The notes: generated from the sequence alone by a model not told the origin. DNA of 64,000 nt from Streptomyces sp. man185 (GCA_002551355.1 NTHE01000030.1:1-64000); one strand, 5' to 3'; shown: positions 31,226 through 40,538, counted from the stretch's first letter. Program-made: numbers and translations.

Positions 31226-33496
31226 TCAGTCCCGGGGCAGGCCGAGGATCCGTTCGGCGACGACGTTGAGCTGGATCTGGGTGGTTCCGCCGGCGATGGT
31301 CAGGCAGCGGGACATCAGGAAGCCGTGCAGGGCCCGCTCGCCCGCCGCCGCTTCGTCCACCGCGCCGTCCGGGCCGAGGAGTTCGAGGGTGAGTTCGGCG
31401 ACCTTCTGCTGGTGGACGGTCTGGACGAGTTTGCGCACGGAGGCTCCGGCGCCCGGTTCGAGGCCGGAGACCTGCTGGAGGGTGGTGCGCAGCCCGATGC
31501 AGGCGAGCGCGTGCGCTTCGGCGGCGAGCGCGCCGATACGGGCCCGGGTGGGGTCGTCGAGCCCGGCCGAGCGGGCGATCAGCGCTTCGAGGCCGCTGTC
31601 GAAGGTCATCTGGTCGGCCATGTGGACGCGTTCGTTGCCGAGCGTGTGGCGGGCGACCCGCCAGCCGCCGCCGGCCTCGCCGACGACGGCGTCGGCGGGC
31701 AGCAGGACGTCGTCGAAGTACACCTCGTTGAAGAGGGATTCGCCGGTGATCTCCTTCAGCGGCCGGATGTCGATGCCCCGGGCCTTCTTCATGTCGACCA
31801 GGAAGTAGGTGAGCCCGCGGTGCTTGGGCGCGTCCGGGTCGGTGCGGGCCAGCAGGATGCCGTGGTCGGCGGTGCGGGCGGCGCTCGTCCAGACCTTCTG
31901 CCCGGTGACCCGCCACCCCTCGTCGGTGCGTACGGCGCGGGTGCGCAGCGCGGCGAGGTCGGATCCGGCGTCGGGTTCGGAGAAGAGCTGGCACCACTGG
32001 AGGTCGCCGCGCAGGGTGGCCGGCAGATACCGCTCGCGCTGCTCCTTCGTCCCGTACGCGATCAGGGACGGCACCACCCAGGTGGCTATGGACAGATCGC
32101 TGAGACGGATGCCCTGTTCCCGTAACTCCTGCTGGATGGAGAGCTGTTGTACGGGTCCGGCGTCCAGGCCGTACGGGGCGGGGAGGTGCGGGGCGGCATG
32201 GCCGGTGGCGGCGAGGGCGCGGCGGGCCTCGTGGGGCGCAAGACCCCGGGCGGCGGCGAGGCGGGGCCGGGCCTCGGCGCGGTGGCGGGCGGCCTCGGGG
32301 GGAAGCTCCAGGGCGAGTTCGCGGCGGGCCCCGGCTTCGGCGAGGCGGGCGGCGCGCAGCCGGTGGGCGTCGGCCGGGCCGAGGAGCTGCCGGGCGAGGA
32401 CGGCCCGGCGCAGTCGGAGATGGGCGTCGTGCTCCCAGGTGAAGCCGATGCCGCCGAGGATCTGGATGGCGTCCTTGGCGCAGGTGTAGGCGGCCTCGGG
32501 TGCGGTGGCGGCGGCGAGGGCGGCGGCGAGCCCGCGCGCCTCGGCGCCTGTCCGGCCGGCCCCCTCACCGGCGGAGCCTGCCCCGTCGGGCCCCTCGTCG
32601 GCGGCGCGGGCCGCGTCCCAGGTCAGGGCGCGGGCCTGTTCGAGACGGACGAGCATGTCGGCGCAGAGGTGCTTGACCGCCTGGAACGCTCCGATGGGCC
32701 GCCCGAACTGCTCGCGCACGGCGGCGTGTTCGACGGCGGTGTCCAGGCTCCGGGCGGCGGTGCCGCAGGCGTCGGCGGCGAGGAGGACGGCGGCGAGGTC
32801 GCGGACGAGCGCGGGGTCGCCCGTGCGCACGGTCCGGTGCGCCGGTACGTGGACGGCGTCGGCGCGCACCTCGGCGGTGGGCCGGGTCGGGTCGACGCTG
32901 CGGTGCGGGCGCACGGCGATCCCCCCGGCCCCGGCGTCCACGAGGAACCAGCGCTCGCCGTCGGGCGTGGCGGCGGGCAGCAGGAGCAGGTCGGCCGCGT
33001 CGGCGCTCAGGACGGGCGGGGCGGTGCCGTCGAGCCGGTGGCCGCCCTCGGCGGGGGTGGCGGTGAGGGTGCCGGGAGTGAGGGCGAGGGCGGCGGTAAG
33101 GGTCCCGGCGGCGATGGACCGGAGCAGGTCGCCGGTCCCCGGACCGACCGCCCGCCCCAGCACCGCGCCGGTCAGCACCGTCGCGAGGTACGGGCCGGGC
33201 AGCGAGGCGTACGCGGCCTCCTCCAGGACCACGGCGAGGTCGAGGAGGCCCCCGCCGGCACCTCCGTACGCCTCGGGCAGATGGATGCCGGTGAGCCCCT
33301 GTGCGGCGAGCGCCTTCCCGTGGGCGGGGCGCACGCCACAGGCGGCCGGGCTCGCCGCGTCGAGGAGCTCGCGCACCTCGCCGGGGGGTACGGCGCGGGC
33401 GAGGCACCCCCGTACGGAGTGCGCCAGTGCGCGGTGCTCGTCGGTGATCCCGATGCCGGTGCCGATAACCGTGCCGATACCTGTGCCGATGCCCAT
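31226..33496 (-). CDS. two-module fused acyl-CoA dehydrogenase
   Basis: This 756-residue protein is two acyl-CoA dehydrogenase modules joined head to tail. The first (about 1-370) has an N-terminal helical part, TGIHLPEAYGGAGGG, and QILGGIGFTWEHDAHLRLRRA. The second (about 400-756) has SDLSIATWVVPSLIAYGTKEQRERYLP, WCQLFSEPDAGSDLA, VWTSAA and TIAGGTTQIQLNVVAERILGLP. Mycobacterial sterol side-chain dehydrogenases are heterotetramers of two such subunits (FadE/ChsE pairs), so this may be the fused version. The ATG at 33494-33496 follows GGCGGAG. Its first residues are a (GIGT)n repeat. A KstR-type operator lies 42 bp upstream. Confidence 0.9.
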   Translation of the reverse strand: MGIGTGIGTVIGTGIGITDEHRALAHSVRGCLARAVPPGEVRELLDAASPAACGVRPAHGKALAAQGLTGIHLPEAYGGAGGGLLDLAVVLEEAAYASLPGPYLATVLTGAVLGRAVGPGTGDLLRSIAAGTLTAALALTPGTLTATPAEGGHRLDGTAPPVLSADAADLLLLPAATPDGERWFLVDAGAGGIAVRPHRSVDPTRPTAEVRADAVHVPAHRTVRTGDPALVRDLAAVLLAADACGTAARSLDTAVEHAAVREQFGRPIGAFQAVKHLCADMLVRLEQARALTWDAARAADEGPDGAGSAGEGAGRTGAEARGLAAALAAATAPEAAYTCAKDAIQILGGIGFTWEHDAHLRLRRAVLARQLLGPADAHRLRAARLAEAGARRELALELPPEAARHRAEARPRLAAARGLAPHEARRALAATGHAAPHLPAPYGLDAGPVQQLSIQQELREQGIRLSDLSIATWVVPSLIAYGTKEQRERYLPATLRGDLQWCQLFSEPDAGSDLAALRTRAVRTDEGWRVTGQKVWTSAARTADHGILLARTDPDAPKHRGLTYFLVDMKKARGIDIRPLKEITGESLFNEVYFDDVLLPADAVVGEAGGGWRVARHTLGNERVHMADQMTFDSGLEALIARSAGLDDPTRARIGALAAEAHALACIGLRTTLQQVSGLEPGAGASVRKLVQTVHQQKVAELTLELLGPDGAVDEAAAGERALHGFLMSRCLTIAGGTTQIQLNVVAERILGLPRD

Positions 33497-33537
33497 GCGC
33501 GTCTCCGCCGGTCGCAGCCACTGGAACGGCGAAAGAG

Positions 33538-33551
33538 TAGAACACGTTTCA
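33538..33551. promoter_or_regulatory. KstR-type operator upstream of the acyl-CoA dehydrogenase operon
   Basis: TAGAACACGTTTCA fits TNNAACNNGTTNNA at all fixed positions and lies 42 bp before the acyl-CoA dehydrogenase start. It is less symmetric than the 28.4-kb site but resembles the tandem copies at 49.7 kb (TAGAACAAGTTTCA). Confidence 0.75.
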
Positions 33552-33675
33552 ATCTGACGGAAGGTCAGAAGGCGGTTCGGTCCGGACCGGAATAACGGCG
33601 CCGCCCAGAAGCGTTCACCCTGCACACACTTGGGGGGAGCCCGGGTGACCGACGGCTGCCCGGGAGGCCCCACGC

Positions 33676-35184
33676 ATGCGACGAACGCGACAGATACGGC
33701 ACGCAGGGCAGCTCCCCGGGCCGCCGAAAGCGCGCTCCGGCCGCATCGTGCCCGTCCTCGCCTTCGCGGGCATCACCGTCGCGGTCATGCAGACCCTGCT
33801 CGTCCCGGTCATCAAGGACCTGCCGGTCCTGCTCGGCACCGACCCGGCCAACGCCACCTGGGTGATGACCGCCACCCTGCTCGCGGGCGCCGTCTCGACC
33901 CCGATCATGGGACGGCTCGGCGACCTCTACGGCAAGCGGCGGATGCTGCTCGCCTCCCTCGCCGTCATGGTGATCGGCTCGCTGATCTGCGCCTCCACCG
34001 ACGACCTGGTCGTGATGATCACCGGCCGCGCGCTCCAGGGCTTCGCCATGGGCGCCATCCCGCTCGGCATCGGGATCATGCGCGACGAGCTGCCGCGCGA
34101 GAAGCTCGGTTCGGCGATGGCCCTGATGAGCTCCTCCATCGGCGTGGGCGGCGGACTCGCGCTGCCCGCCGCCGCGCTGGTCGCCCAGCACGCCGACTGG
34201 CACGCGCTGTTCCTCGGGTCGGCCGGGCTCGGCCTGCTCGCGATGGCGCTCACGTACGCCCTCGTCCCCGAGCCGCCGTTGCGCGCGCCCGGATCCTTCG
34301 ACGTCGTCGGCGCCCTCGGGCTCTCGCTCGGCCTGGTCCTCCTGCTGCTGCCGGTCACCAAGGGCAGCGACTGGGGCTGGACCTCGGCGCCGACCCTCGG
34401 GCTGCTCGGCGCGTCCGTGGCCACCCTGGTGCTGTGGGGCCTGTTCGAGCTGCGCACCCCGGCGCCGCTGGTCGATCTGCGCACCACGGCCCGCCGTGAG
34501 GTGCTGCTCACCAACCTCGCCTCGATCATGGTCGGGGTCGCCTTCTACGCGGTCTCCCTGGTCCTGCCCCAACTGCTCCAGCTGCCCACGTCGACCGGTT
34601 ACGGCCTCGGCCAGTCCATGGTGGTCGCTGGGCTCTGCGTGGCCCCGCTGGGCGTGACGATGATGTTCGTCGCCCCGCTCTACGCCCGGATCTCGGCCCG
34701 CCGCGGCCCCAAGGCCACGCTGATGCTCGGCATGCTGGTCATCGCCGTCGGTTACGGGGCCGGTCTCGGCCTGCTCTCCGCCGCCTGGCAGACCGTGCTG
34801 ATCGCGGTGGTGCTCGGCGCCGGGATCGGCCTCGCCTACTCCTCGCTGCCGGCCCTGATCATCGGGGCCGTCGACCCGTCGGAGACCGGCGCGGCCAACG
34901 GCCTCAACACCCTGATGCGGTCCATCGGCACGTCGGTGTCGAGCGCGGTCATCGGCATGGTGCTGGCCAACACCTCCGTGACGATGGGCTCGGTCCAGGT
35001 GCCGTCCATGGAGGGCTTCCGGATCTCGTTCCTGATCGCCACGGGCGCGGTGCTGATCGGCCTCGTGCTGGCGGCCTTCCTGCCCTCGCAGCGCCCGTCC
35101 GCGCACCCGGTGCTCCTGGCGAGCAGCGCGGACGACGCGAGCGCGGTCAGCGCACCGGAGCGTCGAACCGCGGCGCTGCCGTGA
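33676..35184 (+). CDS. MFS transporter
   Basis: This 502-residue major facilitator has about 14 hydrophobic segments and motif A GRLGDLYGKRRMLL near residue 80. The N-terminal ~25 residues are basic and cytoplasmic. The TLLVPVIKDLPVLLGTDPANATWVMTATLLAGAV opening is typical of Streptomyces DHA2-like pumps. It is divergent to the acyl-CoA dehydrogenase operon and could share its KstR-controlled promoter region. Its 3' end overlaps the convergent peptidase E gene by 38 bp. Substrate unknown. Confidence 0.9.
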   Translation: MRRTRQIRHAGQLPGPPKARSGRIVPVLAFAGITVAVMQTLLVPVIKDLPVLLGTDPANATWVMTATLLAGAVSTPIMGRLGDLYGKRRMLLASLAVMVIGSLICASTDDLVVMITGRALQGFAMGAIPLGIGIMRDELPREKLGSAMALMSSSIGVGGGLALPAAALVAQHADWHALFLGSAGLGLLAMALTYALVPEPPLRAPGSFDVVGALGLSLGLVLLLLPVTKGSDWGWTSAPTLGLLGASVATLVLWGLFELRTPAPLVDLRTTARREVLLTNLASIMVGVAFYAVSLVLPQLLQLPTSTGYGLGQSMVVAGLCVAPLGVTMMFVAPLYARISARRGPKATLMLGMLVIAVGYGAGLGLLSAAWQTVLIAVVLGAGIGLAYSSLPALIIGAVDPSETGAANGLNTLMRSIGTSVSSAVIGMVLANTSVTMGSVQVPSMEGFRISFLIATGAVLIGLVLAAFLPSQRPSAHPVLLASSADDASAVSAPERRTAALP

Positions 35185-35875
35185 GCAGCCGGGACACGTC
35201 GGACCCCGGCAACAGCTCCTGAGGCTCGGCCGCGCGGGAGAACAGCCGGGCGGGGCGGGCGCCCTGGACGTTGGCCAGGTCGCCGTCGACGCGGAGCCAG
35301 GAGCCCTCGCGCAGCCCGAGCACGGGTACGTCGTTCTCCTCCAGGAACTCGGTGAGACGCTCCTCGCGGGTCTCGCCCTTGTGGGTGCTGTCCGGGTCCG
35401 GGTCCAGATAGTGCGGGTTGATCTGGAACGGGACCAGACCCAGCGTCTCGAAGGACGGCGGCTGCACGATGGGCATGTCGTTGGACGTGCGCAGGGTCGG
35501 GGCGGCCATGTTGGTCCCCGCGCTCGCGCCCATGTAGGGCAGCCCGTCCCGTACCGCGTCGCGCACGGCCTCGCGCAGGCCGGTGCGGTAGAGGGCGCTG
35601 AGCAGCCGGAAGGAGTTGCCGCCGCCGATGAACACGGCTTCGGACGCGGCGAGTTCGGCGACCGGGTCGGGGTTCTCGTGGACGCCGCGCACGGTGATGC
35701 CGGACGGCTCCAGGGCCTCGCGGACCCGGGCGGTGTACGCGGCGTGGTCGGCGAGCGCGTACGGGACGAAGGCGAGTCGCGCGTTCGCGGGGAGGAACGC
35801 GGTGACGGTGTCCAGGGCGTGTTCCAGGTAACCGCAGCCGTACTGGGTGGAGTTGGAGAGCAGCAGCAGATTCAC
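35147..35875 (-). CDS. pepE: peptidase E (alpha-aspartyl dipeptidase, family S51)
   Basis: This 242-residue enzyme hydrolyses dipeptides with N-terminal aspartate. It shows FIGGGNSFRLL (about 82-92), the nucleophile elbow MGASAGTN with Ser118, and QINPHYLDP with His155, and opens with MNLLLLSNSTQYGCGYLEH. Length is standard. It is cytoplasmic, with no signal peptide. It lies 35 bp downstream of the IclR gene on the same strand, so it may belong to that transcript and help process products of the divergent catabolic operon. Confidence 0.94.
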   Translation of the reverse strand: MNLLLLSNSTQYGCGYLEHALDTVTAFLPANARLAFVPYALADHAAYTARVREALEPSGITVRGVHENPDPVAELAASEAVFIGGGNSFRLLSALYRTGLREAVRDAVRDGLPYMGASAGTNMAAPTLRTSNDMPIVQPPSFETLGLVPFQINPHYLDPDPDSTHKGETREERLTEFLEENDVPVLGLREGSWLRVDGDLANVQGARPARLFSRAAEPQELLPGSDVSRLLTAAPRFDAPVR

Positions 35876-35910
35876 GGGGTTCCTCGGGTACGTCGGGCGG
35901 ATCGGGTCGG

Positions 35911-36744
35911 TCAGGTGGTGCGGGGGCGCCGGGCGCGGGACTTCGGCCGCTGCGGCGGGTGGGTGAGGCGCTGCTCCAGCAGCTGGGCCGCGTGGCGCAG
36001 CGCGTCGAGCCGGTCCTCGGGAGCCCCCTGGAACCGGTCCTCTCCGCCGCCGAGGCTGAGACTTCCGTACGGTTCGCGCCCCAGGAACACCGGTACGGCG
36101 ACGGTGGCGATCCCGGTGTCGTACTCGCCGACCGTCCAGGCGTAGCCCTGGGCCCGGATCGTCAGGAACTCCCGCTCCAGCAGGTCCGGATCGGTGACGG
36201 TGCGGTCCGTGAAGCGCGCCATGGGGCGGCCCCGGAAGAGCCGGTGGCGCTGCTCGTCGGGCAGACAGGCGTAGTACGACTTACTGGTCGCCCCCGCGTG
36301 GGCCGGGTAGAGCTCGCCGACCAGCGGGTAGTAGCGCAGCGGTCCGGTCTCGCCCTCCTCGGCGGCCACGCAGCGCATGTGGAAGTTGTCGGGCAGGCAG
36401 AACAGGACCGTGTCGCCGGTGGTCCGGCGCAGCTCCTCCAGGACCGGACCGGCCAGCAGCTCCAGCGAGCCCGAGCGCTCCCAGAGCCGGCCGAGCCGCA
36501 GCACGGCGGGGCCGATGCGGTAGCGGCGGGTGGCGGGATCGGAGACCAGGAAGCCCCGGCCTGCCAGGGTGGCGAGCAGCCGCTGGGCGACGGAGGTGTC
36601 CCAGCCGAACTCCTCGGCCACCTCCGTGACGCCCCAGTCGGGCCGCGTGCGCTCGAAGGCGAGCAGCACCAGGAGTGCCCGGTCGACGGTTTGCAGCGCC
36701 CCGGCGGGCGTTCGCCGGTCCAGATCGAATTCGGCCATCGTCAT
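35911..36744 (-). CDS. IclR-family transcriptional regulator
   Basis: This 277-residue regulator has the N-terminal winged helix LQTVDRALLVLLAFERTRPDWGVTEVAEEFGWDTSVAQRLLATLAGRGFL and the IclR effector domain (YRIGPAVLRLGRLWE; GELYPAHAGATSKSYYACLP; GYAWTVGEYDTGIATVAVPVF). It is divergent to the DUF1177-permease-M20 operon with palindromes between them, so it is presumably the local effector-responsive regulator. Ligand unknown, probably the substrate or product of that operon. Confidence 0.92.
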   Translation of the reverse strand: MTMAEFDLDRRTPAGALQTVDRALLVLLAFERTRPDWGVTEVAEEFGWDTSVAQRLLATLAGRGFLVSDPATRRYRIGPAVLRLGRLWERSGSLELLAGPVLEELRRTTGDTVLFCLPDNFHMRCVAAEEGETGPLRYYPLVGELYPAHAGATSKSYYACLPDEQRHRLFRGRPMARFTDRTVTDPDLLEREFLTIRAQGYAWTVGEYDTGIATVAVPVFLGREPYGSLSLGGGEDRFQGAPEDRLDALRHAAQLLEQRLTHPPQRPKSRARRPRTT

Positions 36745-36757
36745 CTCACCATTCAGA

Positions 36758-36794
36758 CTGCGATTGCAGATAACGGGAAACAGTTGCGCTCAAC
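36758..36794. promoter_or_regulatory. candidate IclR operators in the divergent promoter
   Basis: CTGCGATTGCAG (36758-36769) and GTTGCGCTCAAC (36783-36794) are two short palindromes 13 bp apart in the 142-bp region between the IclR gene and the DUF1177 operon. The TTGCG cores are typical of IclR-family targets. Confidence 0.5.
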
Positions 36795-36886
36795 GCTATC
36801 CGATCCCGAATGTTGCCTCAGCACCCCGCCCCGCGCTCTCCCCCGACGAGCGCCGGGCGGGTGTCAGGATCAGGAGAAAAGCCCCC

Positions 36887-37840
36887 ATGTTGAAGTACGT
36901 ACTGGACATCGTCGAGCTGCTGGACGATCCCCAGGTCACTGGCAAGACGGTCGTCGAGTACCTCGACGCCGCAGCGGGGGCCGAGGGCTCGTCCGCACAG
37001 GTCACCACCGTCACGGGTGACCAGGGCTCGACGGACTTCGTGCTCGTCCGCATCCCCGGCTCCCGCGGCCGGACGGCGGGCGGCAGCGCCCGCACCCTCG
37101 GTGTGGTGGGCCGGCTCGGCGGTCTCGGCGCCCGGCCCGAGGTGACCGGACTGGTCTCCGACGCCGACGGCGCGGCCTGTGCCGTCGCCACTGCGGCCAA
37201 GCTGCTCGACATGCGCCGTCGCGGCGATGCGCTGCCCGGTGACGTGATCGTCGCCACCCACATCTGCCCGGACGCGCCGACCGAGCCGCACGACCCGGTG
37301 CCGTTCATGGGCTCGCCCGTGGACATCGCCACCATGAACCGGCACGAGGTGACCGCCGACATGGAGGCCGTGCTCTCCATCGACACCACCAAGGGCAACC
37401 GGATCATCAACCACAAGGGCCTGGCCCTGTCGCCCACCGTCAAGGAGGGCTGGGTACTCCGGGTCAGCGAGCAGCTCGGCGAGCTGCTGGCCGTGGTGAC
37501 CGGTGAGCCGTTGGTCACATACCCGGTGACCACCCAGGACATCACGCCGTACGGTAACGGTGCACACCACATCAATTCGATCCTCCAGCCCGCCATCGCG
37601 ACCGCGGCTCCGGTCGTCGGTCTCGCGGTCACCTCGGCCGCCGCGGTGCCGGGCTGCCAGACGGGCGCGAGTCACGAGAGCGACATCGCGTCCGCCGCCC
37701 GCTACGCCGTGGAAGTCGCCAAGGGCTTCGGCGCCGGGAATCTGGACTTCCACGACGCCGTGGAGTTCGACAACCTCGTCAACCGCTACGGGTCGCTGAC
37801 TCACCTCCAGACCCTCGGCCGCACCACCCAGGAGTCCTGA
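36887..37840 (+). CDS. DUF1177-family protein (putative hydrolase)
   Basis: This 317-residue member of the DUF1177 family begins MLKYVLDIVELLDDPQVTGKTVVEYL and contains DVIVATHICPDAPTEPHDPVPFMGSPVD and GCQTGASHESDIASAARYAVEVAKGFGAGNLDFHD, whose His/Asp/Glu-rich segments look like metal ligands. The function is unproved. Its fixed place beside an NCS1-type permease and an M20 peptidase suggests hydrolysis of an imported amide or peptide-like compound. The ATG has GGAGAA upstream. The stop overlaps the permease start (TGATG). Confidence 0.85.
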   Translation: MLKYVLDIVELLDDPQVTGKTVVEYLDAAAGAEGSSAQVTTVTGDQGSTDFVLVRIPGSRGRTAGGSARTLGVVGRLGGLGARPEVTGLVSDADGAACAVATAAKLLDMRRRGDALPGDVIVATHICPDAPTEPHDPVPFMGSPVDIATMNRHEVTADMEAVLSIDTTKGNRIINHKGLALSPTVKEGWVLRVSEQLGELLAVVTGEPLVTYPVTTQDITPYGNGAHHINSILQPAIATAAPVVGLAVTSAAAVPGCQTGASHESDIASAARYAVEVAKGFGAGNLDFHDAVEFDNLVNRYGSLTHLQTLGRTTQES

Positions 37841-39234
37841 TGGCATCCGCCCACCGGGCCGACGCCACGGCCCCCGAAGCCAAGAGCATCGGCAGCGACG
37901 ACTACTCCCTCTCGCGGGTCCCGCGCGACAAGCGCTTCGGCTTCTGGTCCATGCTCCTGCAATGGCTGGCCCAGTCCGGCTCGATCTCCCAGTTCACGCT
38001 GGGCGCCACCATCGGCGTCGGCATGACCTTCGGGGACGCCTTCCTCGCCTTCACGCTCGGCGCGGTGATCCTGGAGATCGTGATCTTCGCGATCGGTCTG
38101 GCCGGCATGCGCGAGGGTCTGGCGACCCCGATGCTCACCCGCTGGACGGGCTTCGGCCGCAACGGTTCGGCGCTGGTCAGCTTCGTCATCGCGGTCAGCC
38201 TGGTCGGCTGGTTCGGCGTCCAGAACACGATCTTCGGGGACAGCGTCTCGGCGCTGGTCGGCGGACCGTCCTGGATGTGGTGCGTGATCGCGGGCATCGC
38301 CATCACCGCCCTGGTGATCTTCGGCTTCCGGTACATGGCCCTGTTCGCCAAGATCGTCACCCCGCTGTTCTTCGGCATGGTCGCCTGGTCGATCATCACG
38401 ACGCTGAACGATCACTCGGTCAGTGAGCTGATCAGCTCGCCGCCGCCCGGCGAGGCCATCCCGCTGGCCGTCGCCGCCACCGCCATCGCGGGCGGTTACA
38501 TGACCGGCGCGATCGTCTCCCCGGAGATGACCCGCTACAACAGGAAGGGCTCGCACGTCTTCGTGCAGAGCGCCTCCTCGATGATCCTGTCCGAGTACAT
38601 CGTCGGCATGGTCGGTGTGCTGCTCGGTCACCTGGTGAAGTCGAGCGATGTGTCCCACATCGTGCTCTCCACCTCAGGCGCCTTCGGTGTGATGGTGGTC
38701 CTGATGTCCACCGCGAAGATCAACGACTGGAACCTGTACGGTTCCTCGCTCGGCGTCGTCAACTTCTTCCAGGTCGTCTTCCGCAAGCGGCTGCACCGCG
38801 GCGTGGTCACCGTCGTCCTCGGCATCGCCGGCACGCTCCTGTCCGCGGTCGGCATCATGACCCACTTCACGGAGTTCCTCTCCCTGCTGGGCGTGATGAT
38901 CCCGCCGATCGGCGGCATCATCGTCGCCGAGTACTGGGTCGTGAAGCGGATGCGCAAGCCGCTGGACGACACCCGCGAGGCGGAGACGCTGCCGCCGACC
39001 TCGCCCACCTGGGTGCCGATGTCCCTGGTCATCTGGATCGTGGCCTTCTGTGTCGGCAAGTTCTACGACGGCGGCATCCCGGCCCTCAACTCACTGGCCA
39101 CCGCCTTCCTGCTGTACTGCGCCCTCGGCCTGCTGGGCTGGGTCAAGCCGTACGGCACCTCCACCCTGGACGACGAGGAGGGGACCGCCTCCGCCCCCGC
39201 CGCCCGCACGACCACCCCGGCAGGAGCAGCATGA
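37840..39234 (+). CDS. NCS1-type purine/cytosine permease family transporter
   Basis: This 464-residue transporter of the nucleobase:cation symporter-1 (CodB-like) family has about 12 membrane segments. It shows RRVPRDKRFGF-like pre-TM1 sequence, QFTLGATIGVGMTFGDAFLAF, the SPEMTRYNRKGSHV loop, and GVMIPPIGGIIVAEYWVVKRMRKP. It imports nucleobases or related heterocycles with cations. It is translationally coupled to the DUF1177 gene upstream and overlaps the M20 gene downstream (ATGA). Together they look like an import-and-hydrolysis route for an unidentified heterocycle or amide. Confidence 0.9.
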   Translation: MASAHRADATAPEAKSIGSDDYSLSRVPRDKRFGFWSMLLQWLAQSGSISQFTLGATIGVGMTFGDAFLAFTLGAVILEIVIFAIGLAGMREGLATPMLTRWTGFGRNGSALVSFVIAVSLVGWFGVQNTIFGDSVSALVGGPSWMWCVIAGIAITALVIFGFRYMALFAKIVTPLFFGMVAWSIITTLNDHSVSELISSPPPGEAIPLAVAATAIAGGYMTGAIVSPEMTRYNRKGSHVFVQSASSMILSEYIVGMVGVLLGHLVKSSDVSHIVLSTSGAFGVMVVLMSTAKINDWNLYGSSLGVVNFFQVVFRKRLHRGVVTVVLGIAGTLLSAVGIMTHFTEFLSLLGVMIPPIGGIIVAEYWVVKRMRKPLDDTREAETLPPTSPTWVPMSLVIWIVAFCVGKFYDGGIPALNSLATAFLLYCALGLLGWVKPYGTSTLDDEEGTASAPAARTTTPAGAA

Positions 39235-40538
39235 CCCTCGTCCCCGCCTCCGAGCAGGCCCAGACCGAGGTCGTGGACCTCTGCGCCGAACTGATCCGGT
39301 TCGACACCTCCAACCCGACCAGCGACGAACGCGCCGCCGCCGACTGGGTCGTGGACCGCCTCGCCGAGGTGGGCATCGCGTCCGAACTGGTCGAGTCCGC
39401 CCCGGGCCGGGCCAGCGTCATCGCCCGTATCGCCGGGGGCGACCCCACCCGCGGCGCCCTGCTGGTCCACGGCCACCTGGACGTCGTGCCCGCCGACGCC
39501 TCCGAGTGGCAGGTCCCGCCGTTCTCGGGCGAGATCCGCGACGGCTACCTCTGGGGCCGGGGCGCGATCGACATGAAGGACACGGTGGCGGTCATGCTCG
39601 CCACCGCCCGGCACTTCGCCCGCACCGGCACGCAGCCGGCCCGCGACGTGGTGCTCGCCTTCCTCGCCGACGAGGAGGCGGGCGGCAAGTTCGGCGCCCA
39701 CTGGCTGGTGGAGCACCGGCCCGACCTCTTCTCCGGGGTCACCGAGGCGATCGGCGAGGGCGGCGGCTTCTCCTTCGCCCTCGACGACACGCGCCGGCTG
39801 TACCCGATCGAGAACGCCCAGCGCGGCATGGCCTGGATGGAGCTCACCGCGAACGGCCGGGCCGGGCACGGCTCGTCGCCCAACGACGAGAACGCGGTCA
39901 CCGACCTCGCCGAGTCGCTCACCCGGATCGGCCGCGAGACCTTCCCGATCCGGCTGATCGAACCGGTCCGCGCCCTGCTGGAGGAGGCCGCCCGGCTCTA
40001 CGGCGTCGAGTTCGACGAGAACGACATCGAGTCGAGCCTCGCCCGCCTGGGCCCGGTCGCGGACTTCATGCAGGTGGTGCTCCGCAACTCGGCGAACCCC
40101 ACCATGTTCACCGCCGGCTACCAGACCAACGTCATCCCCGGGAAGGCCACCGCCCGCGTCGACGGCCGGTTCCTCCCCGGTCACGAGCAGGAACTGATCG
40201 ACACGATCGACCGGCTCCTGCTCCCCTCCGTCAGCCGTGAGTGGGTCAACCACGACATCGCGATGGAGACGACGTTCGACGGCCCGCTGGTCGACGCGAT
40301 GTGCGACGCCGTCCGCGCCGAGGACCCGGACGGCCACCCGGTCCCGTACTGCAACCCGGGTGGCACCGACGCCAAGGCCTTCACCCACCTGGGCATCCGC
40401 TGCTTCGGCTTCAAGGGCCTGAAGCTCCCGCACGACCTGGACTACGGCCGCCTCTTCCACGGCGTGGACGAGCGTGTCCCGCTGGAGGGCCTGCGCTTCG
40501 GCGTCCGCGTCATGACCCGACTCTGGCAGAGCTGCTGA
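39231..40538 (+). CDS. M20-family metallopeptidase/amidohydrolase
   Basis: This 435-residue enzyme is an M20 (ArgE/DapE-type) di-zinc hydrolase. It has GALLVHGHLDVVPAD with the first zinc His and the catalytic Asp (about 80-92), WGRGAIDMKDTVA with the bridging Asp, and FLADEEAGG with the catalytic Glu. A dimerisation domain from about 200 to 330 follows, then the final His in HGVDERVPLE. It cleaves an acyl-amino acid, carbamate or dipeptide bond. Last gene of the IclR-linked operon, followed by a terminator at 40.6 kb. Confidence 0.93.
   Translation: MTLVPASEQAQTEVVDLCAELIRFDTSNPTSDERAAADWVVDRLAEVGIASELVESAPGRASVIARIAGGDPTRGALLVHGHLDVVPADASEWQVPPFSGEIRDGYLWGRGAIDMKDTVAVMLATARHFARTGTQPARDVVLAFLADEEAGGKFGAHWLVEHRPDLFSGVTEAIGEGGGFSFALDDTRRLYPIENAQRGMAWMELTANGRAGHGSSPNDENAVTDLAESLTRIGRETFPIRLIEPVRALLEEAARLYGVEFDENDIESSLARLGPVADFMQVVLRNSANPTMFTAGYQTNVIPGKATARVDGRFLPGHEQELIDTIDRLLLPSVSREWVNHDIAMETTFDGPLVDAMCDAVRAEDPDGHPVPYCNPGGTDAKAFTHLGIRCFGFKGLKLPHDLDYGRLFHGVDERVPLEGLRFGVRVMTRLWQSC

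Noticed and set aside
32147..33595. A 480-codon plus-strand open frame inside the acyl-CoA dehydrogenase gene.
   Set aside because: Gly-rich composition without motifs; it is the usual antisense frame of G+C-rich coding DNA.
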